NCBI RefSeq assembly: GCF_009674725.1
Contig: NZ_WKKH01000005.1
Span: forward strand, 124,001 to 188,000
Length of the DNA: 64,000 nt
From: Pedobacter petrophilus
GTDB taxonomy: Bacteria; Bacteroidota; Bacteroidia; Sphingobacteriales; Sphingobacteriaceae
Direction of reading: 5' to 3'
The notes beneath the pieces are model-generated. The model saw only the letters and a list, made by a program, of their open reading frames with translations. It was not told where the DNA came from and ran no database searches. Positions 8,851 to 17,607 of the stretch are shown piece by piece; positions within the stretch are counted from its first letter, which is position 1; every line of letters starts with the position of its first letter. The position numbers and the translations under genes were made by a program.

Positions 8851-9468
8851 ATGGTCGTGTTACAAGCATCATTTTTTAAGTTCTTATTGTCGCAGCTGCA
8901 CCAAACCACTGCTTTAGAATGGGTTGCTGTAGTTACCGGCTTTATTTGCATTTACCTTGCCGCTAAAGAAAGTATCTGGAACTGGCCAATTTCTATTATA
9001 AGTGTAATATCTTATGGTTTTTTATTTTTCGGAGAAGCCATGTACGGAGATATGACGCTTCAGATTTATTTCCTCTTTACCGCATTTTACGGCTGGTACT
9101 TCTGGATCACAAACCAAGTAGCGCACAGTAAACCGATTACTAGGCTGGCCACAAAATATTGGCTTCTGGTTATTATTTTCGTTCTGGCATTGAGCATCTT
9201 TCTGGGTTGGTTTATGGCCAGTTTCACCAATAGTACCGTACCCTATGCAGATGGATTTTGCACCTCAGTCAGCTTTGTTGCGCAGTTTCTGCTCACCAGA
9301 AAAATACTTGAAAACTGGTTACTCTGGGTGTTTGTAAACATTTGCTATGTCCCTTTATTTATCTATAAAAACCTAAATCTAAGTGCCCTGTTATATGTGG
9401 TATTAATTATCATTGCCTTTAAGGGTTATTTAGATTGGAGAAAAACCTATCGTGAACAAATCAATTAA
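8851..9468 (+). CDS. pnuC: PnuC-type nicotinamide riboside transporter
   Basis: The 205-residue hydrophobic protein has about seven membrane segments. PnuC features are visible: an aromatic/polar stretch SIWNWPISIISVISYG at about 43-58 and LYGWYFW-like FYGWYFWI at about 85. PnuC lets nicotinamide riboside cross the inner membrane by facilitated diffusion, trapped by phosphorylation. The next gene, a NadR-like kinase, overlaps its end by 17 bp and supports NAD salvage rather than thiamine uptake. I chose the ATG at 8851; a TTG at 8842 is also in frame. A perfect -7-like TACATTTG at 8837-8844 would put the transcript start at or next to this ATG, giving a leaderless message. Confidence 0.85.
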   Translation: MVVLQASFFKFLLSQLHQTTALEWVAVVTGFICIYLAAKESIWNWPISIISVISYGFLFFGEAMYGDMTLQIYFLFTAFYGWYFWITNQVAHSKPITRLATKYWLLVIIFVLALSIFLGWFMASFTNSTVPYADGFCTSVSFVAQFLLTRKILENWLLWVFVNICYVPLFIYKNLNLSALLYVVLIIIAFKGYLDWRKTYREQIN

Positions 9469-9982
9469 GAAAATAGCCATCGTTGGCCCCGAGAGCACGG
9501 GCAAGTCTACCATGTCTCAGCTTTTGGCAAAGCATTACAAAGTGTCATGGGTACCGGAATATGCGCGATACTATTGTGAAAACTTAACTACACCCTATAC
9601 TTTGCAGGATGAGGTAAACATGTTTTATGGACAAATAGCATTGGAAGATGCCATATTAGTTACCACTGAAAGCGACTTTATTATTTGCGACACCACCTTC
9701 GTTACGGTAAAAATCTGGAGCGATGAAATGCTTGGCGAAACACCACAACTGGTTTTAGATGCATTACCAAAAAGGCCGTATGATCTTTATTTGCTGATGG
9801 ATATTGATCTTCCATGGCAGGATGATCCACTTCGTGATTTTCCGCACCAACGAGAATATTTTATGGAAGTGTGGCATCAGGAACTAAATGCATTAAACGC
9901 TAACTATCAGGTAATTAGCGACCTGGGTGATCTACGAATACAAAATGCAATTAAAGCCATTGATGGCTTCCTGGCTGAGTAA
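9452..9982 (+). CDS. NadR-like ribosylnicotinamide kinase (AAA_28 family)
   Basis: The 176-residue protein begins with a P-loop (GPESTGKST, about 12-20). Next come the EYARYYCE segment and ICDTTFVTVKIWS, which match the kinase domain of NadR. It would phosphorylate nicotinamide riboside to NMN, trapping what PnuC imports. There is no HTH or NMN-adenylyltransferase domain as in enterobacterial NadR, so it is the kinase module alone. Its start lies inside the 3' end of pnuC, which implies translational coupling. DxD-like DIDLPWQDDPLRDFP near residue 130 fits the lid region. Confidence 0.85.
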   Translation: MNKSIKKIAIVGPESTGKSTMSQLLAKHYKVSWVPEYARYYCENLTTPYTLQDEVNMFYGQIALEDAILVTTESDFIICDTTFVTVKIWSDEMLGETPQLVLDALPKRPYDLYLLMDIDLPWQDDPLRDFPHQREYFMEVWHQELNALNANYQVISDLGDLRIQNAIKAIDGFLAE

Positions 9983-10097
9983 TTTAACAAATAGCTGATA
10001 AATGAAATCCGTCGCTCGATTTTGTTTTATTTAACTCCACTTATTTTAGGCTCTCCCTCATTCGGGAGAAAATTATAGACCAACGATTAAAACACAA

Positions 10098-10123
10098 AAA
10101 GCCCCGATTTTGGTCGGGGCTTT
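10098..10123. terminator. Bidirectional terminator between nadR-like gene and typA
   Basis: AAAGCCCCGA and TCGGGGCTTT form a ten-base stem with a six-base loop, with A-rich and T-rich flanks. It serves two convergent genes. Confidence 0.8.
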
Positions 10124-10143
10124 GGTATTATATTTTAAAAGGT

Positions 10144-11949
10144 TTAAACGAATTGTTTTCCTTTAACTTTACGTTCCTGTTCTGTTAAGAAGATTTTACG
10201 TAAACGCATACTTGCCGGTGTAACCTCGATGTACTCATCAGCCTGAATGTATTCCATAGCTTCCTCTAAAGAGAATTTAATTGCCGGAGCAATACGGGCA
10301 TTATCATCAGTACCTGATGCACGCATGTTGGTTAAAGCTTTACCTTTGACAATGTTAACAACCAAGTCGTTATCACGGATGTGCTCACCCATAATTTGTC
10401 CTTCGTAAACATCAACACCCGGATCGACAAAGAAACGACCTCTATCCTGTAACTTATCAATTGAATAAGCAGTAGTCTGACCTTTATCCATTGAAACCAA
10501 TACTCCGTTAGAACGACCTGGAATAGTACCTTTCCAAGGCTCATAAGCTTTGAAACGGTGAGCCATAATCGCTTCACCAGCAGTAGCAGTTAATACGTTA
10601 TTACGTAAACCGATAATACCACGAGATGGGATTTCGAATTCTAAGTGTTGTAAATCGCCTTTTGGCTCCATAATTAACAACTCACCTTTACGCTGAGTTA
10701 CCAATTCGATTACTTTACCAGAAACTTCACCTGGTACATCTACAATTAATGTTTCAATTGGCTCATGTTTTTTACCATCAATTTCTTTAACGATAACCTG
10801 TGGCTGACCAACCTGAATTTCATAACCCTCGCGACGCATGGTTTCGATTAATACCGATAAATGGAGAATACCACGACCGTAAACTAACCATGAATCAGGA
10901 GAAGCAGTTTCGATAACTTTTAAAGCTAAGTTTTTTTCCGTTTCCTTGATCAAACGTTCTTTAATACGTTGAGAAGTTACCAATTTACCTTCTTTACCAA
11001 AGAATGGAGAGTTGTTAATGGTAAACAACATGTTCATTGTTGGCTCATCGATACTGATTACAGGTAATTGTTCCGGTGCATCAAAATCAGAAATGGTATC
11101 ACCGATATCAAAGCCATCAATACCTACAACCGCACAAATATCACCTGAACTTACTTCTGTAGTACGGATTTTTCCTAAACCTTCGAAAGTATACAGTTCT
11201 TTTACCCTGGTTTTAACAATTTTGCCATCGCGCTTAATTAAAGTAACCGGTTGGTTTTCTTTAATTGTACCACGGTGAACACGGCCAATTGCAATACGAC
11301 CTACGAAAGATGAATAATCTAACGAAGTAATTTGCATCTGTAAAGTACCATCGTTAATTGGAGCAGGTGGAATGTTAGCCACAACAGCATCCAATAAAGC
11401 GAAAATATCTGTAGTTGGTTTTTGCCAGTCAGTACTCATCCATCCTTGTTTAGATGAACCGTAAATAACAGGGAAATCCAATTGCTCTTCGGTAGCTTCA
11501 AGGTTAAAGAACAATTCGAAAATTTGCTCATAAACCTCTTCAGGGCGACAGTTTTCTTTATCCACTTTATTTACAACCACAATCGGTTTTAAACCAAGGG
11601 CTAAAGCTTTTTGCGTTACGAAACGCGTTTGAGGCATTGCACCTTCAAAAGCATCGCAAAGTAAAAGTACACCATCTGCCATTTTCAAAACACGCTCTAC
11701 CTCACCGCCGAAATCCGCGTGACCAGGAGTGTCAATAATGTTAATCTTTACATCTTTGTACTGCACAGATACGTTTTTAGATACGATAGTGATACCACGC
11801 TCGCGCTCTAAATCGTTATTATCCAATATCAAATCTCCTGTTTGTTCGTTGTCACGAAAAATAGAACAAGAGTGTAAAATCTTGTCAACCAACGTGGTTT
11901 TACCGTGGTCAACGTGTGCTATAATAGCTATATTTCTAATCTTTTGCAT
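10144..11949 (-). CDS. typA: Ribosome-associated GTPase TypA/BipA
   Basis: This 601-residue translational GTPase shows G1 AHVDHGKTT (about 11-19), G2 ERERGITI, G3 DTPGHADFGGEV and G4 NKVDKE. The EF-G-like domains II, III and V are followed by the TypA-specific C-terminal region (GKALTNMRASGTDDN). TypA binds the 70S ribosome and aids 50S assembly and stress or cold adaptation. Length and motifs are those of a full-length enzyme. It is monocistronic, with its own promoter and a shared terminator. Confidence 0.97.
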   Translation of the reverse strand: MQKIRNIAIIAHVDHGKTTLVDKILHSCSIFRDNEQTGDLILDNNDLERERGITIVSKNVSVQYKDVKINIIDTPGHADFGGEVERVLKMADGVLLLCDAFEGAMPQTRFVTQKALALGLKPIVVVNKVDKENCRPEEVYEQIFELFFNLEATEEQLDFPVIYGSSKQGWMSTDWQKPTTDIFALLDAVVANIPPAPINDGTLQMQITSLDYSSFVGRIAIGRVHRGTIKENQPVTLIKRDGKIVKTRVKELYTFEGLGKIRTTEVSSGDICAVVGIDGFDIGDTISDFDAPEQLPVISIDEPTMNMLFTINNSPFFGKEGKLVTSQRIKERLIKETEKNLALKVIETASPDSWLVYGRGILHLSVLIETMRREGYEIQVGQPQVIVKEIDGKKHEPIETLIVDVPGEVSGKVIELVTQRKGELLIMEPKGDLQHLEFEIPSRGIIGLRNNVLTATAGEAIMAHRFKAYEPWKGTIPGRSNGVLVSMDKGQTTAYSIDKLQDRGRFFVDPGVDVYEGQIMGEHIRDNDLVVNIVKGKALTNMRASGTDDNARIAPAIKFSLEEAMEYIQADEYIEVTPASMRLRKIFLTEQERKVKGKQFV

Positions 11950-11971
11950 AAAATGCGCCTCAAATTTGGCG

Positions 11972-12001
11972 CAAAGATAGTGTTTAGAAATGGATTTTCA
12001 A
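11972..12001 (-). promoter_or_regulatory. Predicted typA promoter
   Basis: On the minus strand TTG (11999-12001) is followed after 19 bases by TATCTTTG (11972-11979). This fits the Bacteroidota -33/-7 pattern and predicts a start about 15-20 bp before the ATG. Confidence 0.5.
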
Positions 12002-12185
12002 CTATATTGAACACTATTTAATGCTGTAATTGTCTCATTTTTAATTAGAAAAGTCGGAATCTTCGTTTTCCCATGAATTACATCCATTTTTCAAAAATTT
12101 AAAATTGGAATGTGGTTTTCACTCAAAATAATTCAATGAAGTTTTTTCGTACAATTGCTTATTGTTAATCAACAAGCCCTTTACT

Positions 12186-13679
12186 ATGAAATATTTTCGA
12201 AATTCCCTTCTGATTATCTTTTGTTTTGCCGGCATTTTCACCTTAAAGGCACAACTGCCAGCAGCTGCAGGGCTGTCTGCAATAAAAGAAATCGATTTAA
12301 AGAATGATTTATACACCTTCGCCGGCGATGGTTTTAGGGGCAGGGAATTTTGCTCGCCTGATGAATTAAAAGCGGCAGTTTGGCTGGCAGATCAAATGCG
12401 GGCAACGGGAATGAAACCGGCCGGAATCGACGGAACATTTTTTCAATTCTTTAACGTACAAAGAAATCGTGTTTCCGCAGCAAGCACCATAAAAATTGGG
12501 GATAAAAACTTAACGCTCTGGAAAGATATTTTATCCATAGAAACCTTGCAGAGCAATATTGATGCGGATATTGTATATATAGGCCAAGGCACGAGAGAAG
12601 CGATAAGTGCAGCCAATTTAGCCGACAAAGTGGTTGCCTTAATCCCAACTTATGACGATCTCGACTTGAATGTTGCTTTCCCAAAAGTAAGGTTTATGCA
12701 AAGGCTGGCAATGTTGAAATACAGAAATTTACTGGCAGATAAAAAGGTAAAAGGCATTATATTTATAGCTGCGGATGAATTTACAAAAACAGGCTGGTCT
12801 GAGCATGTGCATGTTCGTTTTGAAAGAGGAATTTACAGGTTAGATAATGGCATTAAAACGCCACAGTACGCAGAAAATATGCCTGCATTTTGGATGCAGG
12901 ATAAAGATCTGGCTTTGCTTAAAGGTAACAAGCCTCATTTCAGCGCAAACATCATTACCGAATCATTCTTATATCCATCTGTAAATCTAATTGGCAAAAT
13001 TGAAGGGGCGGATTCAAAATTGAAAAATGAGCATGTACTTATTACCAGTCATATCGACCACATGGGTGTGAGGGAAGCACAAAATGGCGATTCGATCTAT
13101 AACGGCGCAGATGATAATGGAAGTGCTGTAGTAGCGATGTTGGCCATTGCCAGAGCTTATCATCAGAAGCCGGCAAAAAGATCTCAGCTATTTATTTCTT
13201 TTGGCGCTGAAGAGCCGTATTTATTTGGCTCAACTTATTATACACAGCATCCAACAATTAAAAAGGAAGATATAGTTGCCGTTTTAAATGCAGATTTAAT
13301 TGGTAGAAATGCCATTGATAGTGCGGCAATTTTGGGAACGCTTGGTGAAAATAATACCTCTATACTCCTAACTAAAATGGCACTCGAAGCAAATAATGAA
13401 AGCACAAAATTTAAGCTGGATACCGTTTGGGATAACCCGAACCATAAAGAAGGTTTTTTATATAGAAGTGACCATGCTCCGTTTTTGAAACTCGGCATTC
13501 CATCTGTTTTTTACACCACCTTATTACACCCTGACTACCATACTCCAAAGGATGATCCTGAACATATTGATTATAAAAAGCTAAAAAAAATGACAGAATG
13601 GATGTACCGCACCTCCTGGAAAGTTTCCAATTCAACAGCGCGGCCGGCCATGAATCCAGATTTTAAATACAGGAGATAA
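12186..13679 (+). CDS. Secreted M28 family zinc aminopeptidase
   Basis: From the ATG at 12186 the protein has 497 residues, starting with a signal peptide (MKYFRNSLL... cleaved near LKAQ). An in-frame ATG eight codons upstream is less likely. The co-catalytic zinc site of the M28 family is visible: TSHIDHMGV with the first His/Asp pair, NGADDNGSA with the bridging Asp, GAEEPYLFG with the catalytic Glu pair, LNADLIG, and a final His in LHPDYHTPKDD. A PA-like insert may lie between about 120 and 250. It probably trims peptides in the periplasm or outside the cell. Confidence 0.85.
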   Translation: MKYFRNSLLIIFCFAGIFTLKAQLPAAAGLSAIKEIDLKNDLYTFAGDGFRGREFCSPDELKAAVWLADQMRATGMKPAGIDGTFFQFFNVQRNRVSAASTIKIGDKNLTLWKDILSIETLQSNIDADIVYIGQGTREAISAANLADKVVALIPTYDDLDLNVAFPKVRFMQRLAMLKYRNLLADKKVKGIIFIAADEFTKTGWSEHVHVRFERGIYRLDNGIKTPQYAENMPAFWMQDKDLALLKGNKPHFSANIITESFLYPSVNLIGKIEGADSKLKNEHVLITSHIDHMGVREAQNGDSIYNGADDNGSAVVAMLAIARAYHQKPAKRSQLFISFGAEEPYLFGSTYYTQHPTIKKEDIVAVLNADLIGRNAIDSAAILGTLGENNTSILLTKMALEANNESTKFKLDTVWDNPNHKEGFLYRSDHAPFLKLGIPSVFYTTLLHPDYHTPKDDPEHIDYKKLKKMTEWMYRTSWKVSNSTARPAMNPDFKYRR

Positions 13680-13683
13680 GTTA

Positions 13684-13923
13684 GCCTGTTGATCCGGGAT
13701 TTTTTCCCAAATCTATTGACCTATAAATTTCTAATCCATGGCTGCTATAGGCAAAAAGATTAAAAATCCCTAAAAAGATTAGACCAAAATAATAAATCCC
13801 GACCAACTAACTAATAGGCTCTTTAACCTGTTGGTCCGGAAATTTTTTCCGGATCAATTAACCTATGGATTTCTAATCCATGGCTACTATAGGCAAAAAA
13901 AATTAAATAACATTAAAAATCCC
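13684..13923. repeat. Two imperfect direct repeats of about 85-95 bp in the spacer
   Basis: Copy one runs about 13684-13770 and copy two about 13825-13923. Both read roughly CTGTTG(a/g)TCCGG, a T-run, CC..., TTTCTAATCCATGGCT, then CTATAGGCAAAAA, an A-rich stretch and AAAAATCCC. Copy two can fold around ATGGATT-tct-AATCCAT. The repeats fill the gap between the M28 and coiled-coil genes, which otherwise holds nothing I can name. Confidence 0.7.
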
Positions 13924-13974
13924 GGCCAGCGGAAATGAACAAAACCAAATAAACATTTTGGATGTCTTACAGGA

Positions 13975-14322
13975 ATGGAAAAATCGATACAAGAATTATT
14001 TGATCAGTACGAAGAAAAATCGCTGGAAGTAGAAGCCGCAAAAAAGGCCATGGATGAGGCTGTAGTTCCAGACTTATCAAAAGAAGAATACATCACTTCA
14101 GAACAAGCAGATGAACACCTGATTGCATGTGTAGAAAGAGAACGAAGGGAAAAAGAATTGGAAACACTCAGTCAGGAATGGAGCGAAATTCAGGATGCCC
14201 TGGTCGGTAAACTTTGTAAAATAAACACCAAAGTTCTGGTTAAAGACAGGCGCGATGAATGCACGGTATTGATTCATTGCGAGGGCGGTGGCATCATGAT
14301 TGAAGATAGCGAAATAAATTAA
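13975..14322 (+). CDS. Conserved small protein with a coiled coil, function unknown
   Basis: The 115-residue acidic protein has a charged helical first two thirds (about 1-75) of coiled-coil type, for example KSLEVEAAKKAMDEAV and ERERREKELETLSQEWSE. A short beta-like tail follows (KVLVKDRRDECTVLIHC, then GGGIMIED). There is no signal peptide, membrane span or known motif. It stands alone between repeat-rich spacers. The base composition is normal for the region and the codon use looks genuine. I do not recognise the family. Confidence 0.55.
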   Translation: MEKSIQELFDQYEEKSLEVEAAKKAMDEAVVPDLSKEEYITSEQADEHLIACVERERREKELETLSQEWSEIQDALVGKLCKINTKVLVKDRRDECTVLIHCEGGGIMIEDSEIN

Positions 14323-14406
14323 GCAATTTACTGTCAAAAAGCTTGATTAGAATAGCATTTGGAAATGTTTAAACCATTGATAATGTTAACCAGATTTTTA
14401 TCAAGC

Positions 14407-14531
14407 CATTAAGGTTTATTGAATTTGATACAAAGTATATTTTAGCATTATTTTTTCTTAATGCCTTAATAGTTTTAACTTTAATTCCAGGTTTACTGAC
14501 CATTAGGCATTAAGATTTATTGAATTTGTAC
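14407..14531. repeat. Repeat cluster: direct copy of about 24 bp plus inverted repeats
   Basis: CATTAAGGTTTATTGAATTT (from 14407) recurs as CATTAAGATTTATTGAATTT (from 14508). Between them CTTAATGCCTTAAT (14458-14471) is near-complementary to ATTAGGCATTAAG (14502-14514). The 236-bp gap holds no gene. Confidence 0.6.
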
Positions 14532-14558
14532 GGTGTGTATGCTTAATTTCGCAGGTGT

Positions 14559-15008
14559 TTACGCTTTACTCAACCAATCTTCATAAGAGATAACGCCTAA
14601 TTCAGGCTTGGCCTCACCCTCCAAAATGGCGATGAATTCCAGCGCATTTCCATCCGGATCATCAAAATAGATAGCCAATGCAGGCATCCATGTAAAAACC
14701 ATTGGGGCTAAGTCGTCACTTTTTAAAAAATTATATGGCTTCAGGTTATTCTCTTGCAAAAAGCCGATCGATTTATTCAGCACATCATCTACATCGCAGC
14801 TGAAAGCCAAATGCCTTACACAAATTTTATCCTTTGGTTTTTCCCAAAGGCCAAGCATTGCGCCTTTCGGAGGTCCAACCCAGAAGAAAGCAATTCTCCG
14901 CTCCTCTTCGTAGTAGCATTGCGTTAAACCCATTACATTTTTATAGAAATCAATAGATTTTTCTAAATCCTCTACATCAATATGTGTTTCGTATAATCCC
15001 TTTATCAT
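14559..15008 (-). CDS. VOC (glyoxalase/bleomycin-resistance fold) family protein
   Basis: The 149-residue single-domain protein starts YETHIDVEDLEKSIDFYKNVMGL, the classic first beta-alpha-beta unit of the VOC superfamily. It ends YFDDPDGNALEFI, where the Glu is a usual metal ligand; His10 of TH is the likely first ligand. VOC proteins include isomerases, dioxygenases and resistance proteins, so the substrate cannot be given. There is no operon neighbour: the gene is divergent from the DUF2459 gene. Confidence 0.8.
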   Translation of the reverse strand: MIKGLYETHIDVEDLEKSIDFYKNVMGLTQCYYEEERRIAFFWVGPPKGAMLGLWEKPKDKICVRHLAFSCDVDDVLNKSIGFLQENNLKPYNFLKSDDLAPMVFTWMPALAIYFDDPDGNALEFIAILEGEAKPELGVISYEDWLSKA

Positions 15009-15157
15009 AGCCTAAAAGTGGCCATTATATCTCAACAGAAAAAATCATCTTTTTTGATAAGCATATCACTAAAATCAATAATCATATTAAAAGGAATGTG
15101 TTTGGGTTACCCCACTAATTCATTTTGTATTAAAGGCAGACCCAACACCATTTTCAA

Positions 15158-15835
15158 ATGAATAAACGGTTTCTAAAATATGCCGGCAGGTTTACTTCTA
15201 TCTTCATCTTCTTAATTGGATGCTATTTTTTGATGGCTTTTTGTTTATCGCGGATTACCGTAAATGCTCATCCTATAAACAAACCGGAAGTGGCCATCTA
15301 TATTTTATCCAATGGCATCCATACCGATATCGTAATGCCCGCAGCAAATTCAGCAATAAACTGGACAGAGAAAATCCCATATAGTAATACCCTTAAAGCC
15401 GACAGTACCTATCAATACCTCGCTGTGGGCTGGGGAGATAAAAGATTCTACTTAGAAACACCAGCATTTTCTGACCTGAAACTGACTACCGCTTTAAGAG
15501 CCATATCTGGCTTAAGCACTTCAGCCATGCATGCCACTTACTATCAATATGTGGTTGAAGATAAACAATGCAAAAAAGTAATGATCAGCAATGCGCAATA
15601 TCAAAAACTGATTGAATATGTGAGCAACAGCTTTAAGCAAGAGGCCACAGGAGATTTTGTGGAAATCAAAACAAATATTCGTTACGATATTGGCGATGCC
15701 TTTTACGAAGCAAAAGGCAGTTACAGCATTTTTAAAACCTGTAATACCTGGACGAACAGTGCTTTAAAAGCTTGCGGACAGCGAAGTTGCCTTTGGACCA
15801 TTTTCGATACAGGCATCTTGTTGAAATATGATTAA
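15158..15835 (+). CDS. TIGR02117/DUF2459 family membrane-anchored protein
   Basis: The 225-residue protein has one N-terminal membrane segment (about 10-32), then the family's hallmark ILSNGIHTDIVMP and YLAVGWGDKRFYLETP. Near the end is CNTWTNSALKACG. The conserved His/Asp and the CNTW Cys-Asn make an enzyme plausible, perhaps papain-like NlpC/P60-related, but this is inference. The family is conserved in proteobacteria and Bacteroidota with unknown function. It ends 4 bp from the stop of the convergent esterase gene. Confidence 0.75.
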   Translation: MNKRFLKYAGRFTSIFIFLIGCYFLMAFCLSRITVNAHPINKPEVAIYILSNGIHTDIVMPAANSAINWTEKIPYSNTLKADSTYQYLAVGWGDKRFYLETPAFSDLKLTTALRAISGLSTSAMHATYYQYVVEDKQCKKVMISNAQYQKLIEYVSNSFKQEATGDFVEIKTNIRYDIGDAFYEAKGSYSIFKTCNTWTNSALKACGQRSCLWTIFDTGILLKYD

Positions 15836-15839
15836 GTTT

Positions 15840-16649
15840 TTAAACTTCGAAAGCCCAGTTTAAAAAAGCAGGCATTACGTTTTCCCAGGTTTGAACATCA
15901 TGCCTCCCACCTACTTTTTCATAATAAAAAATGTTTTCCGGGCGCTTATAACCTTTTTTTAGAAGCCCTTTCACTACATCAACGGTATCATCAATCGAAT
16001 CAATAATCAGGTTTCTGTTCCGGTCTGCCTTTTCATCTTCTGTTCCGGTCATCAGCCAGAATTTCAGATCGGCTTTACTTTCTGTTGAATCAATTAGCTC
16101 ATGGATAATTCGATCTGCATCGGTATAACCATCGGTCAGGTCTTTTTTACGCCACCAGAAAGCGCCAGAGAAGACACCAATTACATCAAAAACCGATGGA
16201 TTGTTCCAGGCAACATCAAAAGCAGATAAGCCACCAAGTGAAAAGCCTGCAAATGCAACTTTACCTGTAACAGGCAGGGCAATTTTCTTTTTAACAAAAG
16301 GCAAAAGCTCTTTAATGATAAAGTCGTTATACAGCCCTGCATTTCCCCCTCTTCCTTTAAAATCTGGCTGACTAGCCACGCCATATTCCATTAACCGATC
16401 GGCAGAGGCTTTTATCGCTACTACAATTAACCTGTGTTTTCTTTTATTATAGTGAGCTTCTTCCAGAATTTTAGCAAAATTCATTTTTGCCACATCCTGT
16501 CCATCATTAATCAGGAGCAGTTCTATTTTCTCGTTGCCTAAAATCCCTTCAGGCACATACATATCTATTTCAACCTCATGCTCTAAATAAACAGAAGGAA
16601 TTTTAAAACTATTAATATTAATTTTTACTGATAAAATTGCGGTGTACAT
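15840..16649 (-). CDS. Esterase family alpha/beta hydrolase (enterochelin-esterase-like)
   Basis: From the ATG at 16649 (MYTAILSVKI) it has 269 residues. An ATG at 16703 lies upstream of a perfect -7-like element at 16693-16700 (TACCTTTG on the minus strand) and so is probably not translated. The nucleophile elbow is GFSLGG (about residue 136), after the conserved oxyanion-side LLINDGQD. The acid is likely in TGTEDEKADRN and the histidine in GGRHDVQTW. It resembles the putative esterase (esterase D-like) family. There is no signal peptide. Its neighbour across the divergent spacer is another alpha/beta hydrolase. Confidence 0.8.
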   Translation of the reverse strand: MYTAILSVKININSFKIPSVYLEHEVEIDMYVPEGILGNEKIELLLINDGQDVAKMNFAKILEEAHYNKRKHRLIVVAIKASADRLMEYGVASQPDFKGRGGNAGLYNDFIIKELLPFVKKKIALPVTGKVAFAGFSLGGLSAFDVAWNNPSVFDVIGVFSGAFWWRKKDLTDGYTDADRIIHELIDSTESKADLKFWLMTGTEDEKADRNRNLIIDSIDDTVDVVKGLLKKGYKRPENIFYYEKVGGRHDVQTWENVMPAFLNWAFEV

Positions 16650-16692
16650 ATCTTTAAACTCCCTAACCCTGGCATCTCGCCATATAATTGGG

Positions 16693-16700
16693 CAAAGGTA
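16693..16700 (-). promoter_or_regulatory. Candidate -7 element of the esterase gene
   Basis: TACCTTTG on the minus strand matches TAnnTTTG exactly. No -33 partner was found at 19-20 bp. It is used here to choose the esterase start. Confidence 0.3.
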
Positions 16701-16817
16701 CAAATCTCGCTAAACTATTAATTATCAGTATTCAATTTTTACACTACTGTTTTATTTAAAGTAAAGATTATTCTTTTATAAGATTAAATTTCTATATTAA
16801 AACATTCAATTTTTGAT

Positions 16818-17522
16818 ATGAGAGAAGAACATAAGAAGTGGTATAGCCCAAATTTAAGTACTGAGATAGATATGCTCATCTTTGGTCATAGCGGCATCCC
16901 TGTTTTACTATTCCCTACAAGTATGGGGCGCTATTATGAAAACAAAGACTTTAAATTGATTGATTCTGTTGAGGGCTTTATTAACGAAGGAAAAATAAAA
17001 GTGTATTGCCCTGATAGCATCGATAAATTGAGTTGGTACAATAAGGGTATTCATCCTGCAGACCGGGTAAAAAATCACATTTGGTATGATAAATATCTAC
17101 TTGAAGAAGTTGCTCCATTAGCCAGAAATGAAACCGGAAGCAATAAAATCATCACCGCTGGCTGCAGCTTCGGTGGTTACCACGCAGCTAACTTTGCCAT
17201 TCGCCACCCCTGGTTAGTGAGCCACATGTTTAGCATGAGCGGTGCTTTTGATATTAAAGGCCAGTTAGATGGTTTTTATAATGATGATGTCTATTTTAAT
17301 AATCCGGTAGATAACTTAATGAATAACAGCAACCCGGAATTGCACCACATGAAAATTGTTCTGGGAACCACAGACCGCGATATGTGCCGTGCCGACAATG
17401 AAAATTTATCCGGAATTCTCGCCAAAAAAGGAATAGACCATTGGCTGGATATCAGGCAGAACGCAGATCACGACTGGCCGATCTGGCGGGAAATGTTCCC
17501 AAATTATATAGCACAAATTTAA
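16818..17522 (+). CDS. Esterase-like alpha/beta hydrolase of the amidoligase cluster
   Basis: The 234-residue cytoplasmic protein has the nucleophile elbow AGCSFGGYHA (Ser near residue 118). GTTDRDMCR supplies a probable acid and a late DHDWPIWREMFP carries the catalytic His. It begins EEHKKWYSPNLSTEIDMLIFG with a short strand order like small esterases. It is the first gene of a five-gene same-strand run with two ATP-grasp-type proteins, a carboxylate-amine ligase and a glutamine amidotransferase. In that setting it may release, trim or hydrolyse an amide or ester intermediate. Its exact substrate cannot be read from sequence. Confidence 0.8.
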   Translation: MREEHKKWYSPNLSTEIDMLIFGHSGIPVLLFPTSMGRYYENKDFKLIDSVEGFINEGKIKVYCPDSIDKLSWYNKGIHPADRVKNHIWYDKYLLEEVAPLARNETGSNKIITAGCSFGGYHAANFAIRHPWLVSHMFSMSGAFDIKGQLDGFYNDDVYFNNPVDNLMNNSNPELHHMKIVLGTTDRDMCRADNENLSGILAKKGIDHWLDIRQNADHDWPIWREMFPNYIAQI

Positions 17523-17607
17523 AAGATAATTGTTATTTGTTTATCGTTTTTCGAATTGCTTGAAACGAACGACGAAAAAAGACTAACGAACTAAAAACAA
17601 TAAATAA

